Shown here: positions 23,877-32,930 of the stretch, one piece after another
Numbering within the stretch: the stretch's first letter is position 1
How the letters are laid out: each line of letters starts with the position of its first letter
Source: JAMHWF01 sp964371405
GTDB lineage: Bacteria; Pseudomonadota; Gammaproteobacteria; Burkholderiales; Burkholderiaceae_C
DNA length: 64,000 nucleotides
Assembly (NCBI GenBank): GCA_964371405.1
Contig: CAYJLV010000002.1
Span: forward strand, 124,001-188,000
Reading direction: 5' to 3'
Program-made: the position numbers and the translations under genes
Notes under the pieces: generated by a model
Told to the model about the DNA's origin: nothing
Database searches by the model: none
The model's input: only the letters and a program-made list of their open reading frames with translations

Positions 23877-24752
23877 GTGCAGTTGCTCCAGCTGCTGGTC
23901 AGCGGCGCCGCGCAGGGTTGCATCTACGGCCTGATCGCACTCGGTTTCGTGCTGATCTACAAGGCCACCGAGACCGTCAGCTTCGCGCAGGGCGACCTGA
24001 TGATGGTCGGCGCGTTCATCGGGCTGGCCTGCATGACGTTCGCGGGCTTTCCGTTCTGGCTCGCGGTGCCGGCTTCGATCGTCGCGATGGCGGCGGTGGG
24101 CTTCGGCGTCGAGCGCATCGTGATCCGCCCGATCCTCGGCGAGCCGGCGTTCTCGATCGTGATGCTGACGATCGGCATCGGCTACGTGGCGCGCGGCCTG
24201 ATCACGATGATCCCCGGCATCGGCACCGAGACGCACGCGCTGCCGGTGCCGTACAAGGACGTGGCGTTGCGCCTCGGCGGCCTGGTGCTTGCGGCAGAGC
24301 AGCTCGTCATCATCGGCGTGACGGCGGCGCTGTGCGCGGCGCTGTACGCGATGTTTCGCTACACGCGCGCCGGCCTCGCGATGCAGGCGGCGTCGCAGAA
24401 CCAGCTCGCCGCCTACTACATGGGCATTCCGGTCAAGCGGCTCAACGCCGTGGTGTGGGCGCTGGCGGCGATGGTGGCGGCGATCGCCGGCCTGCTGCTG
24501 GCGCCGATCACCTTCGTGCACGCCAACATGGGGCTGATCGGGCTGAAGGCGTTTCCGGCGGCGGTGGTCGGCGGCTTCGGCAGCCTGCCGGGCGCGATCG
24601 TCGGCGGTCTGGTGATCGGCGTCGTCGAGTCGCTCGCCGGCTTCTACCTGCCCGAGGGCGTGAAGGACATCGCGGCCTACGTCGTCGTGCTCGTGATGCT
24701 GATGGTGCGGCCGAACGGCCTGTTCGGCGATTCGCTGCGCAAGAAGGTGTAG
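23877..24752 (+). CDS. livH: Branched-chain-type ABC transporter permease LivH
   Basis: A 291-residue inner-membrane permease of the LivH family with about eight hydrophobic segments and the family loop GFGSLPGAIVGGLVIG. The GTG start at 23877 is supported by a GGGAGAAG ribosome site 7 nt upstream. It opens a six-gene operon, livH-livM-livG-livF-CoA ligase-binding protein. The joined CoA ligase suggests a carboxylic acid substrate rather than leucine. Confidence 0.92.
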   Translation: MQLLQLLVSGAAQGCIYGLIALGFVLIYKATETVSFAQGDLMMVGAFIGLACMTFAGFPFWLAVPASIVAMAAVGFGVERIVIRPILGEPAFSIVMLTIGIGYVARGLITMIPGIGTETHALPVPYKDVALRLGGLVLAAEQLVIIGVTAALCAALYAMFRYTRAGLAMQAASQNQLAAYYMGIPVKRLNAVVWALAAMVAAIAGLLLAPITFVHANMGLIGLKAFPAAVVGGFGSLPGAIVGGLVIGVVESLAGFYLPEGVKDIAAYVVVLVMLMVRPNGLFGDSLRKKV

Positions 24753-24758
24753 CCGGGC

Positions 24759-25835
24759 ATGCGCTTCATCTTCAAGACCAGCTACGACCAGGACATCGAC
24801 CTGGCCCGGCACGGTGGCCACCGCTTCTGGTACGGCCTGCTCGTCGCGCTGCTCGTCGTCGCGACCTGGACCGTGCCCGAATACTGGCTGTCGCAGCTCA
24901 CGTTCATCCTGATCTACGGTATCGCCGGCCTCGGGTTGATGCTGCTGGCGGGCTACACGGGCCTGTTCTCGCTCGGCCACGCGGCGTTCCTCGGCGTCGG
25001 CGCCTACACCGAGGGCGTGCTCGCGGCGCAGGGCTGGCCTCTCCCGCTGTCGCTGGCCTGCGCGATGGGGCTGTCGGCCGCGGTCGGCGTCGTCGTCGGC
25101 CTGCCGGCGCTGCGCGTCAAGGGCATCTACCTCGGCATCGCGACGCTGGCGTTCGGCTTCATCGTTGAGGAGGCTCTGGCGCGCTGGGAGTCGGTGACGG
25201 GGGGCAACTCGGGGCTGCACGTGAAGGCGATCGAGCTGTTCGGCTTCAAGGTGTCGTCGGCCGAGTCGTTCTATCTGCTGTGTCTGGTGCTCGCCGTCGT
25301 TGCGACGCTCGGCGTGCTGAATCTGCTGCGCTCGCCGACGGGCCGCGCCTTCGTCGCGATCCGCGACTCCGAGATTTCGGCGCAGAGCATGGGCATCCAC
25401 CTGGCGCGCACCAAGTCGCTGTCGTTCGCGCTGTCGGCGGCGCTGGCCGGCATGGCGGGCGCGCTCTATGCGCACAAGCTCAGCTTCATCTCGCCCGACC
25501 AGTTCAACATCCTGCAGTCGATCGACCTGCTGCTGATGGTCGTGATCGGCGGGCTCGGCTCGGTGCACGGCGCCTTCCTCGGCGCGGCGTTCCTGATCGC
25601 GATGCCGCAGCTGATCTCGCTCGCCAAGGACTGGCTGCCGCCGGCGATCGGCCAGGCCGCCGGGCTGCAGGGCGTCGTCTACGGCAGCGTGCTGATCGCC
25701 TTCGTGATGTTCGAGCCGATGGGCCTGTACGGCCGCTGGCTCAAGATCCGCACCTGGCTGCAGTTGATGCCGTTCTATCGACGCGGCATGTTCAAGCGGC
25801 AGAAGTCGTTCCAGAAATCCGATCGCCTGAAATGA
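24759..25835 (+). CDS. livM: Branched-chain-type ABC transporter permease LivM
   Basis: A 358-residue second permease, with about nine membrane segments. GYTGLFSLGHAAFLGVGAY and VIGGLGSVHGAFLGAAF are standard LivM motifs. It begins 6 bp after livH and its stop overlaps livG as ATGA. The basic C-terminal tail (RRGMFKRQKSF) faces the cytoplasm. Confidence 0.93.
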   Translation: MRFIFKTSYDQDIDLARHGGHRFWYGLLVALLVVATWTVPEYWLSQLTFILIYGIAGLGLMLLAGYTGLFSLGHAAFLGVGAYTEGVLAAQGWPLPLSLACAMGLSAAVGVVVGLPALRVKGIYLGIATLAFGFIVEEALARWESVTGGNSGLHVKAIELFGFKVSSAESFYLLCLVLAVVATLGVLNLLRSPTGRAFVAIRDSEISAQSMGIHLARTKSLSFALSAALAGMAGALYAHKLSFISPDQFNILQSIDLLLMVVIGGLGSVHGAFLGAAFLIAMPQLISLAKDWLPPAIGQAAGLQGVVYGSVLIAFVMFEPMGLYGRWLKIRTWLQLMPFYRRGMFKRQKSFQKSDRLK

Positions 25836-26668
25836 GCGCCGCCGCCATCGATTCGAAACCGATGCTGCAAGCGCGCCACCTCGGCGTGCGCTTCGGCGGC
25901 GTCGTCGCCGTCGACGACGTGAGCTTCGACGTGCGCGCCGGCGAGGTGTTCACATTGATCGGGCCCAACGGCGCCGGCAAGACGACGGTGTTCAACCTGA
26001 TCAGCCGCATCTACACGCCGACCGCGGGCGAAATCGTGTTCGACGGCCGGCCGCTGACGAAGGTTGCGCCGCACGAGGTCGCGGCGCTCGGCATCGCGCG
26101 CACGTTCCAGAACATCGAGCTGTTCGAGCACGCCACGGTGCTGCAGAACCTGCTGATCGGCCGCCACCGCCACCGCTCGAACCCGCTGTGGAAGGAGATC
26201 CTGTTCACCGGCTCGGTGCGCGCCGCCGAGCGCGCGACGCGCGAGAAGGTCGAGCAGGTGATCGACTTCCTCGACCTGCAGCACCACCGCGACGCGATGG
26301 TCGCGGGGCTGCCCTACGGTGTGCGCAAGGTCGTCGAGCTGGCGCGCGCGCTGTGCGTCGAGCCGCGCCTGCTGCTGCTCGACGAGCCGTCGTCCGGGCT
26401 CAACGTCGAGGAGACGGGCGACATGGCGTACTGGATCCACGACATCCGCGACGACCTCGGCATCACGGTGCTGATGGTCGAGCACGACATGTCGCTGGTC
26501 TCGAAGGTGTCGGACCGCGTGCTCGCGATGAACCAGGGCCAGCGGCTCGCGCTCGGCACGCCCGCCGAGGTGCAGGCACATCCGGGCGTGATCGAGGCCT
26601 ATCTCGGCGTATCGGGCGACCTGTCGTCGCTGCGGCGGCCGAAGGCGGCGGAGGCGGTTGCGAAATGA
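25832..26668 (+). CDS. livG: Branched-chain-type ABC transporter ATPase LivG
   Basis: A 278-residue ATPase subunit with Walker A GPNGAGKTT, Q-loop region ARTFQNIELF, a degenerate signature LPYGVRKVVELARAL in place of LSGGQ, Walker B LLLLDEPSSGL and switch His VEHDM. The LPYG signature is usual for LivG. The start overlaps livM and the stop overlaps livF, both as ATGA. Confidence 0.94.
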   Translation: MSAAAIDSKPMLQARHLGVRFGGVVAVDDVSFDVRAGEVFTLIGPNGAGKTTVFNLISRIYTPTAGEIVFDGRPLTKVAPHEVAALGIARTFQNIELFEHATVLQNLLIGRHRHRSNPLWKEILFTGSVRAAERATREKVEQVIDFLDLQHHRDAMVAGLPYGVRKVVELARALCVEPRLLLLDEPSSGLNVEETGDMAYWIHDIRDDLGITVLMVEHDMSLVSKVSDRVLAMNQGQRLALGTPAEVQAHPGVIEAYLGVSGDLSSLRRPKAAEAVAK

Positions 26669-27444
26669 GCGAAGCCAACGCGATTCTGGAGCTGACGAAC
26701 GTCGAGAGCGCCTACGGCCCGATCCGCGCGGTGCGCGGCGTCAGCCTGCGGGTGCGGCCGGGCGAAATCGCGACGGTGCTCGGCTCCAACGGCGCCGGCA
26801 AGTCGACGATCCTCAAGACGATCTCCGGCATCATCGATCCGCGCAAGGGCTCGGTCACGTTCTGCGGCGAAGACATCACGGCGATGGATCCGGCGGCGAT
26901 CGTGCAGCGCGGCGTCTCGCATGTGCCCGAGGGCCGCGAAGTGTTCCCGCTGCTGTCGGTGCGCGACAACCTGGCGATGGGTGCCTACACGCGGCGCGAC
27001 CGCGACGGCGTCGCGCGCGACCTCGAGGCCGTCTACGGCTACTTCCCGATCCTGAAGGCGCGCGCCGATCAGGCGGCCGGCCTGCTGTCGGGCGGCCAGC
27101 AGCAGATGCTGGCCATTTCGCGCGCGCTGATGGCGGCGCCGCAGCTGATCCTGCTCGACGAGCCGAGCCTGGGCCTTTCGCCGCTGCTGACGCGCGAGAT
27201 CTTCGAGATCGTCGTTCGCATCAACCGCGAGCGCGGCACGACGTTGCTCGTCGTCGAGCAGAACGCCAACATGGCGCTCAACGCTGCCGACTACGGCTAC
27301 GTGCTCGAGAACGGCCGCATCGTGATGGAAGACACCTGCGAGCGCCTGCGCGAGAAGGACGACATCAAGGAGTTCTACCTCGGCATGAAGGAAGCGGGCG
27401 GGCGCGGCGAGCACCGCTGGAAGAAGAAGAAGACATGGCGGTGA
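26665..27444 (+). CDS. livF: Branched-chain-type ABC transporter ATPase LivF
   Basis: A 259-residue ATPase subunit with Walker A GSNGAGKST, signature LLSGGQQQM, Walker B LILLDEPSLGLSP and VVEQNAN. HVPEGREVFPLLSV is typical of LivF. A lysine-rich C-terminal tail (RWKKKKTW) extends beyond the usual end. The CoA-ligase ATG at 27446 follows the stop by one base. Confidence 0.94.
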   Translation: MSEANAILELTNVESAYGPIRAVRGVSLRVRPGEIATVLGSNGAGKSTILKTISGIIDPRKGSVTFCGEDITAMDPAAIVQRGVSHVPEGREVFPLLSVRDNLAMGAYTRRDRDGVARDLEAVYGYFPILKARADQAAGLLSGGQQQMLAISRALMAAPQLILLDEPSLGLSPLLTREIFEIVVRINRERGTTLLVVEQNANMALNAADYGYVLENGRIVMEDTCERLREKDDIKEFYLGMKEAGGRGEHRWKKKKTWR

Positions 27445-27445
27445 C

Positions 27446-29311
27446 ATGAGCAATCTCTGGGATCTCAGTCACATCCAGCCGCGCGAAGACATCGTCGTGC
27501 CCGGCGAGACGATGCCGCAGGTGTTCCTCAATGCGGTGAAGCTGCGCGGCGACAAGACCTTCATGCGCGAGAAGAAGCTCGGCCTGTGGAGCGCGTGGAG
27601 CTGGAACCGCACCGGCGCCGCCGTGCGCGAGATCGCGATGGGCCTTGCGGCGCTCGGCTTCGAGCCGGGCGAGTGCGCGTCGATCCTGTCGAACACCGTC
27701 GTCGAATGGGTTCTTGCCGACATGGGCATCCTGTGCGCCGGCGGCGTCTCCAGCGGCATCTACCCGACCGACGCCGCACCGCAGGTGCACTACCTGTGCG
27801 CCGACTCGTCGACAGTGATCCTCTTCGTCGAGGACGAGGAGCAGCTCGACAAGGTGCTCGAGGTGCGCGACTTGCTGCCGCTGCTGCGCAAGATCGTCGT
27901 CTTCGACATGGAGGGCCTCGCGCACTACAGCGACCCGATGGTGCTGAGCCTGGCCGCGCTGCGTGCGCTCGGCCGCGAGCACGATGCGGCGCACCCCGGC
28001 GAGTTCGAGCGCCGCGCCGCGTGCCGCAAGCCCGAAGACCTGGCGATGCTGATCTACACCTCGGGAACGACGGGCAAGCCCAAGGGCGGGATGCACTCGC
28101 ACGGCGGCATCGTCTACACGGTGCGCGGCACCAACACGCTGGTCGCGCAGGACGAGAACGACGAGCGCATGTGCTTCCTGCCGCTGTGCCACGTCGTCGA
28201 GCGCGTCGCCGGCGAGTTCTTCGCGATCTACACCGGCTCCGTGCTCAACTTCGTCGAGAACCCCGACACCGTGCCCGAGAACGTGCGCGAGATCGCGCCC
28301 ACCGTGTTCACCGCCGTGCCGCGCGTCTGGGAGCGCTTCTATTCGGCGGTGACGATCGCCGTCTCGGAGGCCGGTCGCTTCCAGCAATTGATGTATGGCT
28401 GGGCGATCGGTGTCGGCCGCAAGGTCGCCGACCGCGTGCTCGCTGCGCAGGCCGTGCCCGGCTGGTTGAAGGCCGAGTTCACGCTCGCGCGCTGGCTCGT
28501 CCTCGACAACGTGCGTCGCCTCATCGGCATCCACCGCGCGCGCTTCGTCGTCACCGGTGCGGCGCCGATCTCGCCCGAGCTGGTGCGCTGGTACCTGTCG
28601 CTCGGCGTGCCGATGCTCGAGGCCTGGGGCCAGACGGAGTCGTGCGGCGCGTCTTGCGGCATGCCGGCGGCGCGCATCAAGCCCGGCTCGATCGGGCCGC
28701 AGTGCCGCTACAACGAAGTCAAGCTCGACCCCGCGACCGGCGAGCTGCTGGTGCGCGGCCCCAACGTCTTCATGGGCTACCTGAACCTGCCCGGGAAGAC
28801 GGCCGAGACGATCGACGCCGATGGCTGGCTGCACACCGGCGACGTCGGCACGGTCGATGAGGAAGGGTATTTCCGTATCACCGACCGGATGAAGGACATC
28901 ATCATCACAGCGGGCGGCAAGAACATCACGCCCAGCGAGATCGAAAACGAGTTGAAGTTCTCCCCGTACATCACCGACGCCGTCGTCATCGGCGACCGGC
29001 GCCCCTACCTCACGGCGCTCGTGATGATCGACCATGAGAACGTCGAGAAGTATGCGCAGGACCACGACGTGCCGTTCTCCAACTACGCCAGCCTGACGCG
29101 CGCGCGCGAAGTGGTCGAGCTGATCGGCCGCGAGGTCGAGAAGGCCAACGCCAGGTTCGCCCGCGTCGAGCAGGTCAAGCGCTTCGAGCTGCTGTCGACG
29201 CAGCTCACCGCCGAGGACGAGGAACTCACGCCGACGATGAAGCTCAAGCGCAAGCTCGTGCAGCAGAAGTACGCCGACCTCATCGACTCGATGTACCGCA
29301 ACCCCACCTGA
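27446..29311 (+). CDS. AMP-dependent acyl-CoA synthetase (long-chain type)
   Basis: A 621-residue ANL-superfamily ligase that activates a carboxylic acid to its CoA thioester. The P-loop is YTSGTTGKPKG at about residues 203-213, the adenine-binding motif is EAWGQTE, and the hinge/lid follows GWLHTGDVGTVDEEGYFRI. KNITPSEIENEL precedes the lid region. Overall it is closest to FAA1/FadD15-type long-chain ligases. Being locked between livF and the binding-protein gene, it probably traps the imported acid as CoA ester. Substrate unknown. Confidence 0.9.
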   Translation: MSNLWDLSHIQPREDIVVPGETMPQVFLNAVKLRGDKTFMREKKLGLWSAWSWNRTGAAVREIAMGLAALGFEPGECASILSNTVVEWVLADMGILCAGGVSSGIYPTDAAPQVHYLCADSSTVILFVEDEEQLDKVLEVRDLLPLLRKIVVFDMEGLAHYSDPMVLSLAALRALGREHDAAHPGEFERRAACRKPEDLAMLIYTSGTTGKPKGGMHSHGGIVYTVRGTNTLVAQDENDERMCFLPLCHVVERVAGEFFAIYTGSVLNFVENPDTVPENVREIAPTVFTAVPRVWERFYSAVTIAVSEAGRFQQLMYGWAIGVGRKVADRVLAAQAVPGWLKAEFTLARWLVLDNVRRLIGIHRARFVVTGAAPISPELVRWYLSLGVPMLEAWGQTESCGASCGMPAARIKPGSIGPQCRYNEVKLDPATGELLVRGPNVFMGYLNLPGKTAETIDADGWLHTGDVGTVDEEGYFRITDRMKDIIITAGGKNITPSEIENELKFSPYITDAVVIGDRRPYLTALVMIDHENVEKYAQDHDVPFSNYASLTRAREVVELIGREVEKANARFARVEQVKRFELLSTQLTAEDEELTPTMKLKRKLVQQKYADLIDSMYRNPT

Positions 29312-29335
29312 CCATCACCCGAAGGAGACGTTGAC

Positions 29336-30511
29336 ATGAAACGCATCGCCACCGCCGTCGCCCTGGCTGCGGCCGTCACGCTGGCCGCCGCGCAGTCGCA
29401 GGGCGTCGGCAAGACCGAGATCACGATCGGCTCGATCCAGGACCTGTCGGGCCCGATCGCCGGCTTCGGCAAGCAGGTGCGCCTGGGCATGATGCTGCGC
29501 GTCGACGAGGTCAACCAGCAGGGCGGCGTCAACGGCCGCAAGTTGAAGCTGCTGGTCGAGGACTCGGCCTACGACCCCAAGCGCGCCGTGCTCGCCGCTC
29601 AGAAGCTCGTCAACCAGGACAAGATCTTCATGATGGTCGGCCACATCGGCACCGCCCACAACATGGCGGCGATGCCGGTGCAGTTCGAGAAGAACGTGAT
29701 CAACTTCTTCCCGGTGACGGCGGCGCGCGAGATGTACGAGCCGTTCCATCGCCTGAAGTACGCGTTCGCCGCGACCTACTACGACCAGATCCGCGTGATG
29801 ACGCCCAGGCTCGCCAAGGAGAAGGGCGCCAAGAAGGTCTGCACGATCTACCAGGACGACGAGTTCGGCCTCGAGATCGCGCGCGGCGCCGAGACGGGCC
29901 TCAAGGCCGCCGGCATGGAGCTGGCCGAGAAGACGACGTTCAAGCGCGGCGCGACCGACTTCTCGTCGCAGGTCGCGCGCATGAAGGCCGCCGGCTGCGA
30001 CATGGTCGTGCTCGGCACGCTGATCCGCGAAACCATCGGCACCATCGGCGAGAGCCGCAAGACGGGCTTCTCCCCGATCTTCATCGGCTCGGCGGGCGCC
30101 TACACCGACCTGATCCACAAGCTCGGCGGCCCGGCGATGAACGGCCTGTATGCCACGCACACGGTGCAGCATCCGTATCTCGACGAGGCGGCGCAGCCGA
30201 TCCGCTTCTGGGCCACGAAGTACAAGACCCAGTTCAACGAGGACCCGACGGTGTTCTCCGTCTACGGCTACCTCGCGATCGACTCATTCATCCGCGCCGC
30301 GTCGAAGGCCGGCCCGAACCTGAGCACCGACAGCTTCATCAAGGCGATGGACACGATGGTGATCCCGCCCGACATCTTCGGCAGCACCGAGTACTCCTTC
30401 TCGCCGACCAAGCGCCTGGGCAGCGATGCCGCGCGCCTGTCGCAGATCGTCGACGGCAAGTGGAAGGTGGTGTCCGACTACGTGAAGACGACGGCGGCCG
30501 CCGCGAAGTAG
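29336..30511 (+). CDS. Liv-type periplasmic substrate-binding protein
   Basis: A 391-residue periplasmic binding protein (Peripla_BP_6 type) with a Sec signal peptide cut near residue 18 (LAAAQS). Two lobes are evident; the N-lobe includes ITIGSIQDLSGPIAGFGKQV and QQGGVNGRKLKLLVEDSAYD. It delivers substrate to LivHMGF. A GAAGGAGA ribosome site precedes the ATG, and the operon ends at a strong terminator at 30533. Confidence 0.92.
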   Translation: MKRIATAVALAAAVTLAAAQSQGVGKTEITIGSIQDLSGPIAGFGKQVRLGMMLRVDEVNQQGGVNGRKLKLLVEDSAYDPKRAVLAAQKLVNQDKIFMMVGHIGTAHNMAAMPVQFEKNVINFFPVTAAREMYEPFHRLKYAFAATYYDQIRVMTPRLAKEKGAKKVCTIYQDDEFGLEIARGAETGLKAAGMELAEKTTFKRGATDFSSQVARMKAAGCDMVVLGTLIRETIGTIGESRKTGFSPIFIGSAGAYTDLIHKLGGPAMNGLYATHTVQHPYLDEAAQPIRFWATKYKTQFNEDPTVFSVYGYLAIDSFIRAASKAGPNLSTDSFIKAMDTMVIPPDIFGSTEYSFSPTKRLGSDAARLSQIVDGKWKVVSDYVKTTAAAAK

Positions 30512-30532
30512 CTGCGCCGCCGCGCAGCGAAC

Positions 30533-30552
30533 GGGCCGCCTGCGGGCGGCCC
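30533..30552 (+). terminator. Terminator of the livHMGF operon
   Basis: A perfect 8-bp GC stem (gggccgcc/ggcggccc) with loop TGCG is followed by tcttcatt. It lies 21 nt after the binding-protein stop. Confidence 0.8.
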
Positions 30553-30667
30553 TCTTCATTCTGCTGGCGCGCAACTGCCGTCGGCCTGGCGCCTTTTCGT
30601 CGGCGTCGCGCCGCAGCACAATGCGAGACATCGCAGTCCGCGGTCGCCGAAGTCCGTCGTAGTCGCC

Positions 30668-32401
30668 ATGCTGATGACCTTGCTGCGCGCCATGGGTGCC
30701 GCCCTCGACGGCATCCAGATCGGCTTCTGCGCCTTCGACGCCGACGACCGCACGCTGGTCTGGAACAGCACCTTCCTCGAGTTGTTCCCCGAGCACGCCG
30801 AGCGCGTGCACACCGGCGAACCGTACGCCGAGAACCTGCGGCGCTACTACGCTTCGCGCCTGGTCGGCGATGAGCGCGCGCTGATCGAACGCCATATCGC
30901 CTCCGGCGTCGAGCGCCATCGCACGCAACGCCGGCCTTTCGAGTTCGAGCACCGCGGCCAGCGGCTGCGCGTGTCGTCGCTGGAGCTGGGATCGTTCGGC
31001 CGGGTGCGCGTGTGGCGCAAGCTCGGCGACGTCGCCGGGCCGCCCGCGTCGGCGCCGCGTCCGCCGCCGTCGTTCGACCGCACGGCGAGCGTGCTGCTCG
31101 AGCGCATCGCCGACGGCGTGCTCGTCGTCGACGCGGCCGACCGCGTGCTGTGGGCCAACCAGGCGTTCCTCGTGCTCTACGGCCTGCCGTCGGTCGAGGC
31201 TGCCGCCGGGCAGCGCTTCGAGGATCTGTACCGGCGCGCGTGGGACGCCGACGCGCAATCGAATGCGCTGCGCCGCAGCCTCGAGACGCTGCGCGAGAAC
31301 CAGCGTTTCTCCGGCGCACCCTACGAGCTGCAGCTGCCCGACGACCGCTGGGTGCGGGTCGTGGAACAGCGTGGCGACGCCGTCGACGGCCGCGGCTACT
31401 TCATGCATGTCGATATCACGGCGCTCAAGCGCCAGCAGCAGGCGCTGATCGACGCCGAGACACGGGCGCGCGACAGCGAGGCGCGCTACCGGCTGCTGGC
31501 CGAGTACTCGAGCGATGTCACGGTGGCCGTGGCCGACGGCGCCATCGTGTACGTGTCGCCGGCCGCCTTCGAGATGCTCGGCTGGCAGCCCGGGCAGCTC
31601 GTCGGCCGCACGCTGGCCGAGTTCTGCCACCCCGACGACCTGGCCTCGGTGAACGAGGCGCTGCGCCGCCTCGACGGCGAGCCCCAGGCCGACTACAGGG
31701 CGCGCGTGCGCCACGCCGACGGCAGCCACGTGTGGGTCGAGTCGCGCGCGCGCCTGTCGCCGCTGGGGCTCGAGCCGTCGCCGGCGTCGCGGCTGCTCGT
31801 GCTCAACGTGCGCTGCATCGCGGCGCGCAAGAAGGTCGAGGACGAACTGGAGCGCGCGCTGGTGCGGCTCGAGGAGCGGGCCGTCACCGACGCACTGACG
31901 GGGCTGTCGAACCGGCGGCGCTTCGACGAGGCGCTGGCCGTCGAATGGCGGCGCGCGCAGCGCGACGTGGCGCCGCTGTCGCTGCTGATGGTCGACATCG
32001 ACCACTTCAAGAGGCTCAACGACACCCACGGGCATCCGGCGGGCGACGCCGTGCTGGCGCGCCTGGGCAGCGTGCTCGCTTCGTTCGGCCAGCGCGCCGG
32101 CGATCTCGTTGCGCGCTACGGCGGCGAGGAGTTCACGCTGCTGCTGCCCAATACGGCGCTCGATCATGCGCTGGTCATCGCCGAGAAGCTGCGCCGCAGC
32201 GTGGCGCGCCAGCAGTGGGGCGACATCGGCCTGCCCGCCGACACCGCGATTCGCGTCAGCGTCGGCGTGTGCTGCGCCGACGCCGGGCTGCTTGCCGGCG
32301 AGGGCGACGCGCTGGTGCGGTGCGCCGACGAGGCGCTGTATGCCGCCAAGCGCGCCGGTCGCAACCGCGTCGTCGCCTGGGGCGATCAGCTCACGATGTA
32401 G
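30668..32401 (+). CDS. PAS-domain diguanylate cyclase
   Basis: A 577-residue soluble c-di-GMP synthase. An N-terminal PAS-like region (about 1-115) is followed by two clearer PAS domains (about 135-255 and 275-395), a short coiled coil, and a GGDEF domain from about 405. The active site is YGGEEF (Gly485-Phe489) and the inhibitory I-site RxxD is present at Arg476-Asp479, so product feedback is likely. No membrane segment is seen. It stands alone between the liv operon and the beta-oxidation genes, with no clear link to either. Confidence 0.92.
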   Translation: MLMTLLRAMGAALDGIQIGFCAFDADDRTLVWNSTFLELFPEHAERVHTGEPYAENLRRYYASRLVGDERALIERHIASGVERHRTQRRPFEFEHRGQRLRVSSLELGSFGRVRVWRKLGDVAGPPASAPRPPPSFDRTASVLLERIADGVLVVDAADRVLWANQAFLVLYGLPSVEAAAGQRFEDLYRRAWDADAQSNALRRSLETLRENQRFSGAPYELQLPDDRWVRVVEQRGDAVDGRGYFMHVDITALKRQQQALIDAETRARDSEARYRLLAEYSSDVTVAVADGAIVYVSPAAFEMLGWQPGQLVGRTLAEFCHPDDLASVNEALRRLDGEPQADYRARVRHADGSHVWVESRARLSPLGLEPSPASRLLVLNVRCIAARKKVEDELERALVRLEERAVTDALTGLSNRRRFDEALAVEWRRAQRDVAPLSLLMVDIDHFKRLNDTHGHPAGDAVLARLGSVLASFGQRAGDLVARYGGEEFTLLLPNTALDHALVIAEKLRRSVARQQWGDIGLPADTAIRVSVGVCCADAGLLAGEGDALVRCADEALYAAKRAGRNRVVAWGDQLTM

Positions 32402-32880
32402 GCGCCGGAGCCGGTCGCCAGCAGCCGCGACTGCGCGTCGTGGAACTCCATGCGCGTCGACGCGACGCGGCTGCCCAGGCGCAGCGTCTGCGCCGTCGCG
32501 GTGAAGCGGGGCCCCAGCGCCGGGCGCAGGTAATCGATGCGCAGGTCGATCGTGCCGAGCTTGGCAAAGCGCGCGAGCCGCGCGTCGATCGGGTCGTCCA
32601 TGTGGCGCGCGCCGATCGCCGCCATCACCGCCAGCCCGCCCATCGCGTCGAGCGTCGCGCTGATCACGCCGCCGTGCAGCCGATGGTGCGCATAGTGGCC
32701 GATCAGCTCGTCGCGCATCTCGATGCGGCCCGTCGCGCGGTCGGGCAGCAACTCGACGATCTGCAGGCCGAGCACGCGGTTGAAGACGATCTTGTCCTCG
32801 AAGACGGCGCGCAGCTTGTCGACGAACTCGGGCTCGAAGGCGGCGGGCGGCGGGGCGGTTGTCATCGTGGTCCGGTTCAT
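32386..32880 (-). CDS. PaaI/YigI-type hotdog thioesterase
   Basis: A single hotdog domain of about 164 residues. HHRLHGGVISATLDAMGGLAVMAAI holds the family HGG motif and the long central helix (shown here in parts: HRLHGGVIS, LDAMGGLAV), and IDYLRPA follows. It should hydrolyse acyl-CoA thioesters. The start is either the ATG at 32880 or at 32865; neither has a strong ribosome site. The 3' end overlaps the convergent cyclase gene by 16 bp. It diverges from the thiolase gene, so the two share a 50-bp control region. Confidence 0.8.
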   Translation of the reverse strand: MNRTTMTTAPPPAAFEPEFVDKLRAVFEDKIVFNRVLGLQIVELLPDRATGRIEMRDELIGHYAHHRLHGGVISATLDAMGGLAVMAAIGARHMDDPIDARLARFAKLGTIDLRIDYLRPALGPRFTATAQTLRLGSRVASTRMEFHDAQSRLLATGSGAYIVS

Positions 32881-32930
32881 CCGTCTGCATCGATATGATG
32901 AAGCGCATTGTGCAGTCCGCAGGGTGAGCC

